NCBI GenBank assembly: GCA_030620515.1
Contig: JAUXEM010000011.1
Span: forward strand, 1 to 37,634
DNA from: Salinivirgaceae bacterium
GTDB lineage: Bacteria; Bacteroidota; Bacteroidia; Bacteroidales; SZUA-534
DNA length: 37,634 bases
Reading direction: 5' to 3'
Position 1 is the first letter of the stretch. Each line of letters begins with the position of its first letter. Below, piece by piece: positions 25,200 through 34,148 of this stretch. The notes below the pieces were generated by a model. It worked only from the letters and a program-made list of their open reading frames with translations, did not search any database and was not told the origin of the DNA. The position numbers and the translations under genes were made by a program.

Positions 25200-27134
25200 A
25201 TGATTTCTTTGAATGGAATTACGGTTGAGTTCTCAGGAGCTCCTCTTTTCGATGATATAAGCTTTTTAATAAATCCAAGGGATCGCATTGGCTTAGCTGG
25301 CAAAAATGGAGCTGGAAAAACTACACTGCTAAAAGTAATGTGTGGCTTGCAAGTGTATGAAAAAGGACAAGTATCTATCCCTAAAGATACTACTATTGGG
25401 TATTTACCGCAGCAAATGACAGTTTCGGATACAAAAACAGTATATAAAGAAACGCTGAGTGCATTTACAGAGATACTGGCTTTGGAAAAGCAGATGACCA
25501 AACTGAATGAGGATATTGCTAATCGGGTGGATTACGATTCGCAAGATTATATGGAGCTAATAAATCAAGTGGCAGAGAAGAGCGATAGGCACGCAATTTT
25601 AGGAGGAGGAAGCGTTGAAGCTGATATTGAAAGTACACTTTTAGGTCTGGGTTTTTTACGTGCAGATTTTAAACGCCCAACAGGCGAGTTTAGTGGTGGT
25701 TGGCGAATGCGTATTGAATTGGCGAAAGTACTGCTTCAAAAACCAGATGTTTTATTACTAGATGAACCTACCAACCACCTTGATATTGAATCGGTACAGT
25801 GGTTCGAAGATATGTTAAAAGTGTATGAAGGTGCAGTTGTGGTTGTTTCGCACGATAAAGCTTTTTTAGATAATTTGACTACGCGAACCGTTGAAATATC
25901 AATGGGGAAAATATATGATTATAAAGTAGCCTATTCTAAATATGTGGAGCTACGAAAGGAAACACTAGAGCAGCAAAAAGCAACCTACGAGAATCAACGA
26001 AAAAAGATTGAGGAAATAGAGCAGTTTGTTGAACGTTTTCGATATCAGGCAACAAAAGCAGTTCAGGTGCAAAGTCGTATAAAAATGTTGGAGCGAATGC
26101 AAAGAGTCGAGATTGATGAAATGGATAAATCATCCATTCATTTTCGTTTTCCGCAGGCACCACATTCAGGTCAAATTGTGGTTGAAACAAAAGAACTTTC
26201 CAAGGCTTTTGGCGACCATTTAGTTCTTGATAAACTAGATTTCATTTTAGAAAAAGGCGAGAAAATAGCATTTGTAGGAAAGAATGGTGAAGGTAAAACT
26301 ACTTTCTCGAAAGTAATTATTGGGCAGCACGATTATAAGGGGAATTTAAAAGTAGGGCCCAATATAAAAATTGGTTACTATGCGCAGAACCAAAGCGAAA
26401 TGCTTAATGATAAGGATACTGTTTTTAAAACCATAGACGATGTAGCAACGGGTGCTATGCGGACAAAAGTTCGCGATATATTAGCTTCGTTCTTATTTAG
26501 AGGCGAGGATATTGAGAAAAAAGTAAGTGTTTTATCAGGAGGTGAACGTGCGCGTTTGTCTTTAGCAAAGTTGCTGTTAGAACCTGTTAATTTATTGGTG
26601 CTAGATGAGCCTACCAATCACTTAGATATGCGCTCTAAAGATATTTTAAAGCAAGCTATAATAAACTACGATGGAACGGTAATATTAGTATCGCACGACC
26701 GTGATTTCTTAGACGGCATTGTTGGTACGGTTTACGATTTTAGAGATAAAAAAATGCGTCAGCATTTGGGTGGTATTACTGAGTTTTTACAAAAGAAGAA
26801 ACTAGAAAATTTAAACCAGCTTAACGAATTAAAGCGACAGAAGGCTAATTCTAAACCCACAGTTCAAAGCAATAGCAAACTAAAATATGAGGAGCGAAAA
26901 GAGCTGGATAAGAAAATTCGTAAAGCGCAACGAATGGTGGATGAAAGCGAAGAGCGAATAATGCAATTGGAAACTAGTGTAGAACAAATGGATGCATTGT
27001 TGGCCAAGCCTGAGAATATTGATGATACCATATTTGAAAAATATGAAAAGCTAAAAAAGAACTTAGAAAAAGAAATGCATAATTGGGAGATATTAAGTCA
27101 CGATCTTGATGAGGTTAAGGCTAGAAAGGAATAG
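25200..27134 (+). CDS. ABC-F family ATPase (ribosome-associated type)
   Basis: The protein has two ABC cassettes and no membrane segment, the layout of ABC-F proteins acting on ribosomes. Cassette 1: Walker A GLAGKNGAGKTT, signature FSGGW, Walker B VLLLDEPTNHLD. Cassette 2: Walker A FVGKNGEGKTT, signature LSGGERARLSLAK, Walker B LLVLDEPTNHLD. Between them (about 240-310) is the charged helical linker (LEQQKATYENQRKKIEEIEQ) that reaches toward the P-site tRNA in this family. The C-terminus (about 545-644) is a charged coiled coil (KKIRKAQRMVDESEERIMQLE) as in Uup/YdiF types. Whether it is a housekeeping factor or gives antibiotic resistance cannot be judged; the lone chromosomal setting favours housekeeping. 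Confidence 0.93.
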   Translation: MISLNGITVEFSGAPLFDDISFLINPRDRIGLAGKNGAGKTTLLKVMCGLQVYEKGQVSIPKDTTIGYLPQQMTVSDTKTVYKETLSAFTEILALEKQMTKLNEDIANRVDYDSQDYMELINQVAEKSDRHAILGGGSVEADIESTLLGLGFLRADFKRPTGEFSGGWRMRIELAKVLLQKPDVLLLDEPTNHLDIESVQWFEDMLKVYEGAVVVVSHDKAFLDNLTTRTVEISMGKIYDYKVAYSKYVELRKETLEQQKATYENQRKKIEEIEQFVERFRYQATKAVQVQSRIKMLERMQRVEIDEMDKSSIHFRFPQAPHSGQIVVETKELSKAFGDHLVLDKLDFILEKGEKIAFVGKNGEGKTTFSKVIIGQHDYKGNLKVGPNIKIGYYAQNQSEMLNDKDTVFKTIDDVATGAMRTKVRDILASFLFRGEDIEKKVSVLSGGERARLSLAKLLLEPVNLLVLDEPTNHLDMRSKDILKQAIINYDGTVILVSHDRDFLDGIVGTVYDFRDKKMRQHLGGITEFLQKKKLENLNQLNELKRQKANSKPTVQSNSKLKYEERKELDKKIRKAQRMVDESEERIMQLETSVEQMDALLAKPENIDDTIFEKYEKLKKNLEKEMHNWEILSHDLDEVKARKE

Positions 27135-27147
27135 CTGTAAAGCTGTT

Positions 27148-27179
27148 GGGTGGGTAATTCAAGTAATATCAAACCACCC
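27148..27179. terminator. Possible hairpin between converging genes
   Basis: GGGTGG (27148-27153) can pair with CCACCC (27174-27179) across a 20-nt loop, between the converging ABC-F and DUF4421-like genes. No T tract is present, so the call is tentative. Confidence 0.3.
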
Positions 27180-27180
27180 T

Positions 27181-27214
27181 CAATCTATTTCAATCTTCTT
27201 CAATCTCTTTCAAT
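27181..27214. repeat. Imperfect 10-bp tandem repeat (CAATCTnTTT) at a gene end
   Basis: CAATCTATTT, CAATCTTCTT, CAATCTCTTT and a partial CAATCC follow one another with an exact period of 10. The last partial copy runs into the stop codon region of the minus-strand gene ending at 27210. Confidence 0.7.
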
Positions 27215-28229
27215 CCAAACTTGTTTGTCTCAAAGGGTTTTTTTTACTGCCAAACCGCCTCCCTAAATAGAATTTAAAAGTATTGGCATTATATCCGGCA
27301 TCGGCATCCGATACGCCTTGCACATTATATGAATTGGCAGTAAACCTTAGCCCGGCAAGCCATTTGTAACTATTGTAACCTGCCGATATTTTCACTTGAT
27401 AACCAGTTGTTAAGTGAAGTTTACTTGTTGGGTTTAAATCTATTTCGTTAATTCCATATACACCAACAGTTTGTGCTCCTATGTGAGAAACCAAATATAG
27501 GTTTAAAAAGAATTTCTTTTTAATTACAAAAGTGTAAGTATAGCCAGCTGAAATACCTAACGACAATAGCCCTATAGACCTAATACTATCGGCTGTGGCA
27601 AAATTATCACGTACTTCGGCAGGCACAATGCTTTCATCGGTTTCTAAGCCATAGCTTGAAATAAAACCACCCAAAAGTGTTGACCCAGCACTTTTATTTT
27701 GTATTTGGTTAAAGTTGTAGGCTGCCTTATATGAAAAGTTATTATTTAATGCACGCAGTAAACTAAAGTTTAACGATACTACAGTTAAGCTATCCATATA
27801 ATGGTATTTTTCACCATCCCAATTTTTTATTATATCTGGGGTGTTTTTAAGATAAAGCCCTTGGTTTACAGAAAGGAGAAAATTGATTAGCCATTTTTCT
27901 GGAGTTAAAGTAACACCAAGGTTAAAGGAGGTGCTTTCACCATATTTATCGATGTTGTTATTAGGGAAAAAGTTTTTTGCAAACCCAATACCTATCCATT
28001 TATATTGACCCGATAATCCAAAGCTTAAATTGTGATTCGGTACATAAGTTAGTCGTTTTTTAGAGTTTTCATCTGATAAGCTAAAGTTCCCACTTTTCTG
28101 AATGCCATAGGTGTTAAGTGTTAAATAATGACTGTAATCTGTAAAGTAAATGGAGCTATCTGTATTTTGGCTAAACGTTGTAATGGTCAATATGACCATA
28201 TATATTAGTATAAAAAACTTCTTTTTCAT
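27210..28229 (-). CDS. DUF4421-like predicted outer-membrane beta-barrel protein
   Basis: The 339-residue protein starts with a signal peptide (MKKKFFILIYMVILTITTFS, cleavage near QN). The rest alternates polar and hydrophobic residues in strand-length segments (NLSFGLSGQYKWIGIGFAKNFF, SLGISAGYTYTFVIKKKFF, GYQVKISAGYNSYKWLAGLRF), as expected of an outer-membrane barrel. The layout of YLTLNTYGIQKSG, YVPNHNLSFG and KWLINF resembles DUF4421 proteins of Bacteroidota, which have no known function. The assignment is from memory of the pattern. It is the last gene of a possible minus-strand run, 61 bp after acylphosphatase. The C-terminus overlaps a small tandem repeat. Confidence 0.72.
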   Translation of the reverse strand: MKKKFFILIYMVILTITTFSQNTDSSIYFTDYSHYLTLNTYGIQKSGNFSLSDENSKKRLTYVPNHNLSFGLSGQYKWIGIGFAKNFFPNNNIDKYGESTSFNLGVTLTPEKWLINFLLSVNQGLYLKNTPDIIKNWDGEKYHYMDSLTVVSLNFSLLRALNNNFSYKAAYNFNQIQNKSAGSTLLGGFISSYGLETDESIVPAEVRDNFATADSIRSIGLLSLGISAGYTYTFVIKKKFFLNLYLVSHIGAQTVGVYGINEIDLNPTSKLHLTTGYQVKISAGYNSYKWLAGLRFTANSYNVQGVSDADAGYNANTFKFYLGRRFGSKKNPLRQTSLD

Positions 28230-28290
28230 CGCTAACTAAATTACGTATTTTTTATTTATAATTATTGACGATGTTATAGGAATTATATTG

Positions 28291-28575
28291 TTATAATGAT
28301 TTTCTAATCTCAAAACTTGCGAAGCCGCACAATGGCTGTTCTGTTATTCTTATGTCAGTAACTTTTGCCCAGTCTGGACCTTTTTTGCACCAAGTTGCAA
28401 ATTGGGTTAATATATTTTCAGCTGCTTCAGCCTCAATATAGACATTGCCATTAGCTTGGTTTTGAACAAAACCGTTTATACCTAATTGCTTGGCTTTTTC
28501 TTGTGTATGGTAGCGGAATCCTACATTTTGTACTCTACCAGCTATGTTTATTTGTATTGATTTTTTGTTTTTCAT
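28291..28575 (-). CDS. acyP: Acylphosphatase
   Basis: A 94-residue cytoplasmic enzyme that hydrolyses acyl phosphates such as carbamoyl phosphate. The signature GRVQNVGFRYHTQEKA contains the phosphate-binding loop and catalytic Arg. The following GFVQNQANGNVYIEAEA supplies the catalytic Asn. The C-terminal VTDIRITEQP...FEIR strand is typical. Full length. It follows the M16 peptidase gene by 63 bp with a terminator in between. TATTTTTG (28580-28587 on the complementary strand) could be its own -7 element, but lies so close to the ATG that the mRNA would be nearly leaderless. Confidence 0.95.
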   Translation of the reverse strand: MKNKKSIQINIAGRVQNVGFRYHTQEKAKQLGINGFVQNQANGNVYIEAEAAENILTQFATWCKKGPDWAKVTDIRITEQPLCGFASFEIRKSL

Positions 28576-28579
28576 TTTT

Positions 28580-28622
28580 CAAAAATAAAAAAGCCCCCAA
28601 TTTAATACATGAGAGCTTTTGT
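28580..28622 (-). terminator. Rho-independent terminator of the M16 peptidase gene
   Basis: On the minus strand AAAAGCTC pairs with GGGCTTTT (one G-U pair) across a roughly 16-nt loop, followed by a T-rich tract (TTTTTTATTTTT). It lies 17 bp past the peptidase stop. The same T tract contains TATTTTTG, a possible promoter element for acylphosphatase. Confidence 0.65.
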
Positions 28623-28638
28623 TTTTTCTTTATAATTT

Positions 28639-31572
28639 TTAGTAATTAAAAACTTGTTCAAGAGTTAATTCATTAATGGTTCCTAAATCTTTAAGAACAT
28701 TAAAATCTATCATCTCTTTATTTCCAATTACTAAATAAACATATTCTTTATTGCTTATGTGCTGGTCAAAAAATGTTTTGAAACTGTTCATATCAGCGGT
28801 TTTCATGTATTCATAAACATCTTTTCTGTTATCGTAATCTAGACCTTTATCTTGTGTTCTAACATAATTCCAGAATATTCTATCTTTAATAATACGCTCG
28901 GTTTCAATGTTTTTCATTATCGATTCCTTTGATAATTCAAACTGCTTACTTGCTTCTGGCATATTTGTAAGCAAGTCTGTCATTGCGTCGCTAGCAATTT
29001 TTAGCTTATCGGGTTGTGTAGCAACATACGAATAGTTATAGTGCGACTTCTCAGGACTATCTGGAACAGTGTAAAATGAGAATACTGAATAGGCTAATGC
29101 TCGGGCTTCGCGTATTTCTTGAAAAACTACAGATGAAAGTCCGGCTCCATAAAATTCATTAAATAAACGACCATTTGGGTATAAATCGTTATTTAATTTC
29201 TCGTCTTTCGATAGTATAAGCATTTGAGTTTGCACCATGTCGTAGTCCACAAAATATACTATAGGCTTATCAATTGTCACTTCAGGATATTTTGTTGGGG
29301 CATTAATCTTTTCGACTTTCTCTGGTAATGCGTGCTTTTCTTTTAATAAAGCTAAAGCTTCATCGGCTGTATTTTGGCCATAATAAAATACCTGATGTTC
29401 TTTTTTAGTTATGCCTTTTATAATTTCAGTAAGCTCTTCAGGGCTTATTGCATTCATTTCTTTGGTTGAAAGCATGTCTCTATAGCCTGAATTCTCCCCA
29501 TGAATACCGTAGTTAAGTAAAGCACCAAATAAAATTTCACTTTTATCTAGTTTTTTGTTAGCACGCTTTTTAACAATCCCTTCCACATATTTAGTATACG
29601 ACTCCTGATCGGCTACAACATTTGCTAACATATGCTCAAGTAATTCAACAGCCTTGTCTACGTTTTCTTCTAAGCCATTAATATAAACATAGGAACGTTC
29701 GTTGTTTGTGTTTACACCTAAGGTTAAGCCGTATTTAAAGAATTCTTGTTGTAGTTCTGCCGGTGTAAATTTATCGGTACCTAAAAACGGCAAATAATCA
29801 ACAGCAAGGGCTAGTTTTTTGTCATGGTCTTTACCCATATCAACAATGTAAATTAGCTTGAATAATTTATTGGTTGGGTTTTTTATGTAACTGAATTTTA
29901 CACCTGGAGCAATTTCTTTCTCAGTTATGGTATTTGTATAATCTAAAAATACTGGGCTAATTCGTTCCGATTCCTGACTAGTTAACTGCTTAAAGAATTC
30001 CGATTGATTTTCGCGTTGTAAATCAATGGCAGTAATAGTTGGTTTGTCTACTTTAACAGTGTTTTTATCTTCACCTTGACGTTTGTAAACAACAACATAA
30101 TTATTGGCATATCTTTCTTTTGCAAAGAGCATTACTTGTTCGCGTGTTACTGTCTCCATTTTGTCGTAAAAGCTCAACATGTTTTCCCAAGGAACCTCAT
30201 TGGCAAAGCTCATGGCAAACTTATGAGCACTCCAAATGCTTTCTTGTGCTTTAACTTCGGCAAGCTTCATGTTGTTTATAGATGCTTCAATTAACCAATC
30301 TTCAAATTCGCCAGTTTTAATTTTTTCAATCTCACCTAGCAATAGGTCACGAACCTCTTCAAGAGTTTGTCCTTCGCGTGGTGTTCCGTTAAAAGAATGA
30401 AAGCCGTAATCTTTCATGAAATTTGGATTGCAGCCAGCTTGTAATACCTTTTGCTGTTGGTTAAGATTTAAGTCTATTAATCCGGCATTTGAGTTGGCTA
30501 ACATATAATCAATTAAAGAAACCATTAATTCGTCGTTTGTATTTACACCATCAAAGCGAAATGCCATCATCAGACTTTCTTCTTCTGGTCCAAAAATTTC
30601 GCCTTCTTTAATCTCAGTAATTGGGCTTTCTTTAGGATGAGTAACTGGTTCAACTGCCTTGCTGTCAAATTTTCCAAAGTATTTGTCAATTAATTTAATG
30701 GTTTTTTCTGGTTCAAAATCACCCGTTAAGCATATAGCCATATTATTAGGCACGTAATATGTCGACCAATATTTATTAATATTTACCATAGATGGGTTTT
30801 TCAAGTGCTCTGCTTTCCCGATAGTGGTTTGTTGTCCATAGGGGTGATTTGGGAACAATAAGTCGAGCATTTTAAAATACTGTTTTGTTCCATCTCGGTC
30901 TTGTCCCATATTAAACTCTTCGTAAACAGTTTCTAGTTCAGTATGAAAAACTCTTAAAACTAAATCGTAAAAACGTTCCGATTCTAATTGTAACCACTTT
31001 TCTAGTTCGTTAGATGGTATGTTATTCATATACACCGTGCGTTCATTTGTAGTATATGCATTAGTGTATTTTCCACCAAGTGCACCTATTGTTAAATCGT
31101 ATTCGTTTGGTGCTACATATTGTGCCGCTTTTTGCGATACTTGGTCAATTTTCTTATAAATCTCTTTTTTCTTTTCAGGGTCTGCTTCCGCTTTGTGTTG
31201 TTCAAATAAATCGGAAAGTTCTTGAATTAGCACTTTCTCTTCTTCCCAATTAACAGTACCTAATTTAGATGTTCCTTTAAACATCATGTGTTCTAAATAG
31301 TGTGCTAATCCCGTATTGTCTTTAGGGTCGTAGGTTGAGCCAGCTTTTACAGGAATAAAAGATTGAATACGTGGCTCGTCTTTGTTTACGCATAGGTAGG
31401 CTTTAAGTCCATTGTCTAGTGTGTAAATCTTAAGATTGTAAGGGTCGTTTGTAACTGTTTCATACTTGTAGCCATTGGCGTCGGTGTGCTTTACGGTTTC
31501 GTAGTTACTGGTTGTGCATCCTGTAATAAAAGCAATAATTGCAATAAGGATAATCCAGGTTAATCTTTTCAT
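28639..31572 (-). CDS. M16-family zinc metallopeptidase lipoprotein
   Basis: The 977-residue protein begins with a lipoprotein signal (MKRLTWIILIAIIAFITGC, Cys19), so it is probably anchored in the cell envelope. The M16 inverted zinc motif HYLEH lies at residues 91-95 (His91, Glu94, His95). The third ligand is expected in ELETVYEEFNMG, about 75 residues on. A second M16-like half (from about 540) lacks HxxEH, as in pitrilysin/insulinase-type enzymes, where the C-terminal half is a structural partner that closes the chamber. Substrates are likely peptides. The typical size and organisation suggest an active enzyme. It lies downstream of pnp but after a strong terminator, so it needs its own promoter, which I could not identify. 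Confidence 0.95.
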   Translation of the reverse strand: MKRLTWIILIAIIAFITGCTTSNYETVKHTDANGYKYETVTNDPYNLKIYTLDNGLKAYLCVNKDEPRIQSFIPVKAGSTYDPKDNTGLAHYLEHMMFKGTSKLGTVNWEEEKVLIQELSDLFEQHKAEADPEKKKEIYKKIDQVSQKAAQYVAPNEYDLTIGALGGKYTNAYTTNERTVYMNNIPSNELEKWLQLESERFYDLVLRVFHTELETVYEEFNMGQDRDGTKQYFKMLDLLFPNHPYGQQTTIGKAEHLKNPSMVNINKYWSTYYVPNNMAICLTGDFEPEKTIKLIDKYFGKFDSKAVEPVTHPKESPITEIKEGEIFGPEEESLMMAFRFDGVNTNDELMVSLIDYMLANSNAGLIDLNLNQQQKVLQAGCNPNFMKDYGFHSFNGTPREGQTLEEVRDLLLGEIEKIKTGEFEDWLIEASINNMKLAEVKAQESIWSAHKFAMSFANEVPWENMLSFYDKMETVTREQVMLFAKERYANNYVVVYKRQGEDKNTVKVDKPTITAIDLQRENQSEFFKQLTSQESERISPVFLDYTNTITEKEIAPGVKFSYIKNPTNKLFKLIYIVDMGKDHDKKLALAVDYLPFLGTDKFTPAELQQEFFKYGLTLGVNTNNERSYVYINGLEENVDKAVELLEHMLANVVADQESYTKYVEGIVKKRANKKLDKSEILFGALLNYGIHGENSGYRDMLSTKEMNAISPEELTEIIKGITKKEHQVFYYGQNTADEALALLKEKHALPEKVEKINAPTKYPEVTIDKPIVYFVDYDMVQTQMLILSKDEKLNNDLYPNGRLFNEFYGAGLSSVVFQEIREARALAYSVFSFYTVPDSPEKSHYNYSYVATQPDKLKIASDAMTDLLTNMPEASKQFELSKESIMKNIETERIIKDRIFWNYVRTQDKGLDYDNRKDVYEYMKTADMNSFKTFFDQHISNKEYVYLVIGNKEMIDFNVLKDLGTINELTLEQVFNY

Positions 31573-31690
31573 AATAAATAGGTATTTAGTTGATAATATT
31601 TTAATAACGGTTAAATAGCTAATCTAGTATGTTTTGTTAAATAAACATTATTAAACTCCAAAAATTTAAACAGCTTCTTATATAGCCAGC

Positions 31691-31726
31691 AAAAAAAAAG
31701 CCACCCTAATTTCTTAGGATGGCTTT
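31691..31726 (-). terminator. Strong rho-independent terminator of pnp
   Basis: On the minus strand AAAGCCATCCTAA pairs with TTAGGGTGGCTTT (13 bp, one G-U) with loop GAAA, followed by a run of T residues. It begins 22 bp after the pnp stop. Confidence 0.93.
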
Positions 31727-31748
31727 CGTATGTGAAAAAGTAGTTTTC

Positions 31749-33875
31749 TTAATTCTTTCTTTCAGGTCTTGGTAGTAATGCTTTACGAGAAAGCTTTAAT
31801 TTACCAGACTTATCAACGTCAATTAATTTAACTTCAACTTCGTCTCCTTCTTTAAGTACTTCGTCTACCTTATCTAAACGACGCCACTCAATTTCTGATA
31901 TGTGAAGTAAACCTTCTTTGCCAGGAAGTATTTCAACAAAAGCACCAAAAGCAACAATAGCTTTCACTTTTCCTTTGTAAACTTCACCAACTTCAGGAAC
32001 AGCAACTACACCTTTAATGCGCGCTAATGCAGCTTCAATATTATCTCTATTGCTAGCCACAACTTCAACTCTTCCTTGGTTATCAACCTCTTCAATTATG
32101 ATAGTTGTTTCAGTAGAAGCTTGTATCTCCTGAATAATTTTTCCACCAGGACCAATTAATGCACCAATACAATCTTTAGGAATAGTTAATTTAACAACTC
32201 TTGGAGCGTAAGGCTTAAGCTCGGCTCTAGGAGCATCAAGTGTTTTGTTAATCTCATCTAAAATATGAAGACGACCTTCTTTAGCTTGCTCTAAAGCTTG
32301 AGCCAAAACTTCGTAAGGTAATCCGTCAACTTTAATGTCCATTTGTGTAGCAGTAATACCGTCTTTAGTACCTGTTACTTTAAAGTCCATGTCACCTAAG
32401 TGGTCTTCATCGCCTAAAATATCGCTAAGTACAGCAAATTTATCGCCTTTGGTAATTAAGCCCATTGCAATACCAGTTACCGGTTTCTTAATTTGAATAC
32501 CAGCATCCATTAAAGCAAGTGTTCCTGCACAAACTGTTGCCATAGATGAAGATCCGTTTGATTCTAAAATATCAGAAACAATACGAATTGTATATGGATT
32601 ATCGTCGCCAGTAGGTAGCATGTTCTTAAGTGCACGGTGAGCTAAGTTTCCATGTCCAACTTCACGACGACCTGTTCCGCGATTCATTCTTGCATCACCA
32701 GTCGAGAATGGAGGGAAGTTATAATGTAATAAGAAATTGTCTTTTCCTTGACGTAATACTTCGTCAATAATTTTATTGTCAAGCTTAGTTCCTAAAGTTA
32801 CTGTAGTTAACGATTGTGTTTCACCACGAGTAAAAATTGCTGAACCGTGTGCCGATGGTAAATAATCAACCTCGCTCCAAATAGGGCGAATCTCGTCAGT
32901 TTTTCTACCATCAAGGCGAACTCTTTGGTTTAATACTAAATTACGAATTGCTTCTTTTTCAACATCGTGGTAATATTTACCTACTAATGTTTTGTTTACT
33001 TCAGCTAATTCTTCTTCAGAGTATTGCGCTAAAAATTCTTCTTTAACAGCTGCAAAGTCGTTAATTCTTTCGTGTTTATTTGCATTGCATTTAGCAGCAA
33101 CAGCATAAACTTTATCATAAGTTTCTTTCCAGATTTTTTCTTTTAGCTCTTCGTCTTTAGCTTCGTGGCAGTATTCGCGTTTTTCAGTAGCGCCTACTTC
33201 ATTAGCCATGTCAATTTGAGCCTGGCATTGAACCTTAATAGCTTCGTGTGCAATTTTAATGGCTTCTAATATTTCGGCTTCCGAAACTTCTAACATTTCG
33301 CCTTCAACCATTAATATATTATCTATGGTTGCTCCAACCATAATCTCAAGGTCTGCTACTACAAGCTCTTCCCTTGTTGGGTTAACAATAAATTTGCCAT
33401 CTACACGTCCAACTCTACATTCTGAAATAGGTCCGTTAAATGGAATATTTGATACTGAAAGTGCTGCAGATGCTGCTAATCCAGCCATTGCGTCAGGCAT
33501 AGTGCTTTTGTCACCTGAAATTAGGCTAATATTTACAAATGTATCTGCGTGATAATCATCGGGGAATAGAGGTCTTAATGCACGGTCAATTAAACGAGAT
33601 ACTAAAATCTCTGAATCATTCGGTCTTCCTTCACGACGTAAAAATCCTCCAGGGAATCTGCCTGCCGCCGCGTAGCTTTCTTTGTAATCAACTGATAGTG
33701 GCATAAAATCCACATCAGCTTTAGCCGCTTTTGCTGATACTACTGTTGCCAATAGCATTGTGTTACCACATTTAACAACTACTGAACCGTCGGCTTGTTT
33801 TGCAAGCTTTCCGGTCTCAATACTAATAATTCGGCCGTCGCCTAAATCGATTTCTTTGGTTACAATTTTCATCAT
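31749..33875 (-). CDS. pnp: Polynucleotide phosphorylase (PNPase)
   Basis: PNPase degrades RNA 3' to 5' using phosphate and is part of RNA turnover. I start at the ATG-ATG pair (33875; [15 protein letters not shown]); the ORF track began at a TTG 51 nt upstream. Two RNase PH domains (about 5-220 and 320-545) are linked by the all-helical domain. Catalytic-core motifs include [43 protein letters not shown] and [19 protein letters not shown] domain has [12 protein letters not shown], and an S1 domain ([19 protein letters not shown]...[11 protein letters not shown]) closes the protein. Complete. It has its own consensus promoter and a strong terminator. rpsO, often directly upstream of pnp, lies on the same strand but beyond an opposing gene. 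Confidence 0.97.
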   Translation of the reverse strand: MMKIVTKEIDLGDGRIISIETGKLAKQADGSVVVKCGNTMLLATVVSAKAAKADVDFMPLSVDYKESYAAAGRFPGGFLRREGRPNDSEILVSRLIDRALRPLFPDDYHADTFVNISLISGDKSTMPDAMAGLAASAALSVSNIPFNGPISECRVGRVDGKFIVNPTREELVVADLEIMVGATIDNILMVEGEMLEVSEAEILEAIKIAHEAIKVQCQAQIDMANEVGATEKREYCHEAKDEELKEKIWKETYDKVYAVAAKCNANKHERINDFAAVKEEFLAQYSEEELAEVNKTLVGKYYHDVEKEAIRNLVLNQRVRLDGRKTDEIRPIWSEVDYLPSAHGSAIFTRGETQSLTTVTLGTKLDNKIIDEVLRQGKDNFLLHYNFPPFSTGDARMNRGTGRREVGHGNLAHRALKNMLPTGDDNPYTIRIVSDILESNGSSSMATVCAGTLALMDAGIQIKKPVTGIAMGLITKGDKFAVLSDILGDEDHLGDMDFKVTGTKDGITATQMDIKVDGLPYEVLAQALEQAKEGRLHILDEINKTLDAPRAELKPYAPRVVKLTIPKDCIGALIGPGGKIIQEIQASTETTIIIEEVDNQGRVEVVASNRDNIEAALARIKGVVAVPEVGEVYKGKVKAIVAFGAFVEILPGKEGLLHISEIEWRRLDKVDEVLKEGDEVEVKLIDVDKSGKLKLSRKALLPRPERKN

Positions 33876-33954
33876 TTCTTGTTTCTTTGCGACTTGCCGG
33901 TTTCTTTCTTTTCTTCTATCTGACAAGCCATTTATTTATATATTATTTCAGTCG

Positions 33955-33985
33955 CAAACTTACGTGATTTTTGCAAACTTCACAA
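33955..33985 (-). promoter_or_regulatory. pnp: Consensus promoter of pnp
   Basis: On the minus strand TTG (33983-33985), 20 nt, then TAAGTTTG (33955-33962). It predicts a leader of about 75 nt and explains how pnp is expressed independently of rpsO. Confidence 0.65.
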
Positions 33986-34110
33986 GCCCTTCTGTTTTTG
34001 AAAAAGGGATACCTAAAAGTAAGAGCAATTATAGCTGTATTGTTATGCTGTTGTAATTGCATGTAAATAAATATTATTAAGTTCAATGATTAGAGAATCA
34101 AAAAAGTTCC

Positions 34111-34118
34111 TAAATTTG
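34111..34118 (+). promoter_or_regulatory. Putative -7 element (TAAATTTG) of the 34-kb exported protein
   Basis: Exact TAnnTTTG match 31 nt before the ATG at 34149. It lies inside the longer ORF-track version of the gene, arguing for the shorter start. The -33 region has no TTG. Confidence 0.45.
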
Positions 34119-34148
34119 GGTAGATTCAATAATTTAAATTATGATAAC

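Noticed and set aside
33259-33552. 97-codon plus-strand ORF inside pnp
   Set aside because: Antisense shadow of a conserved gene.
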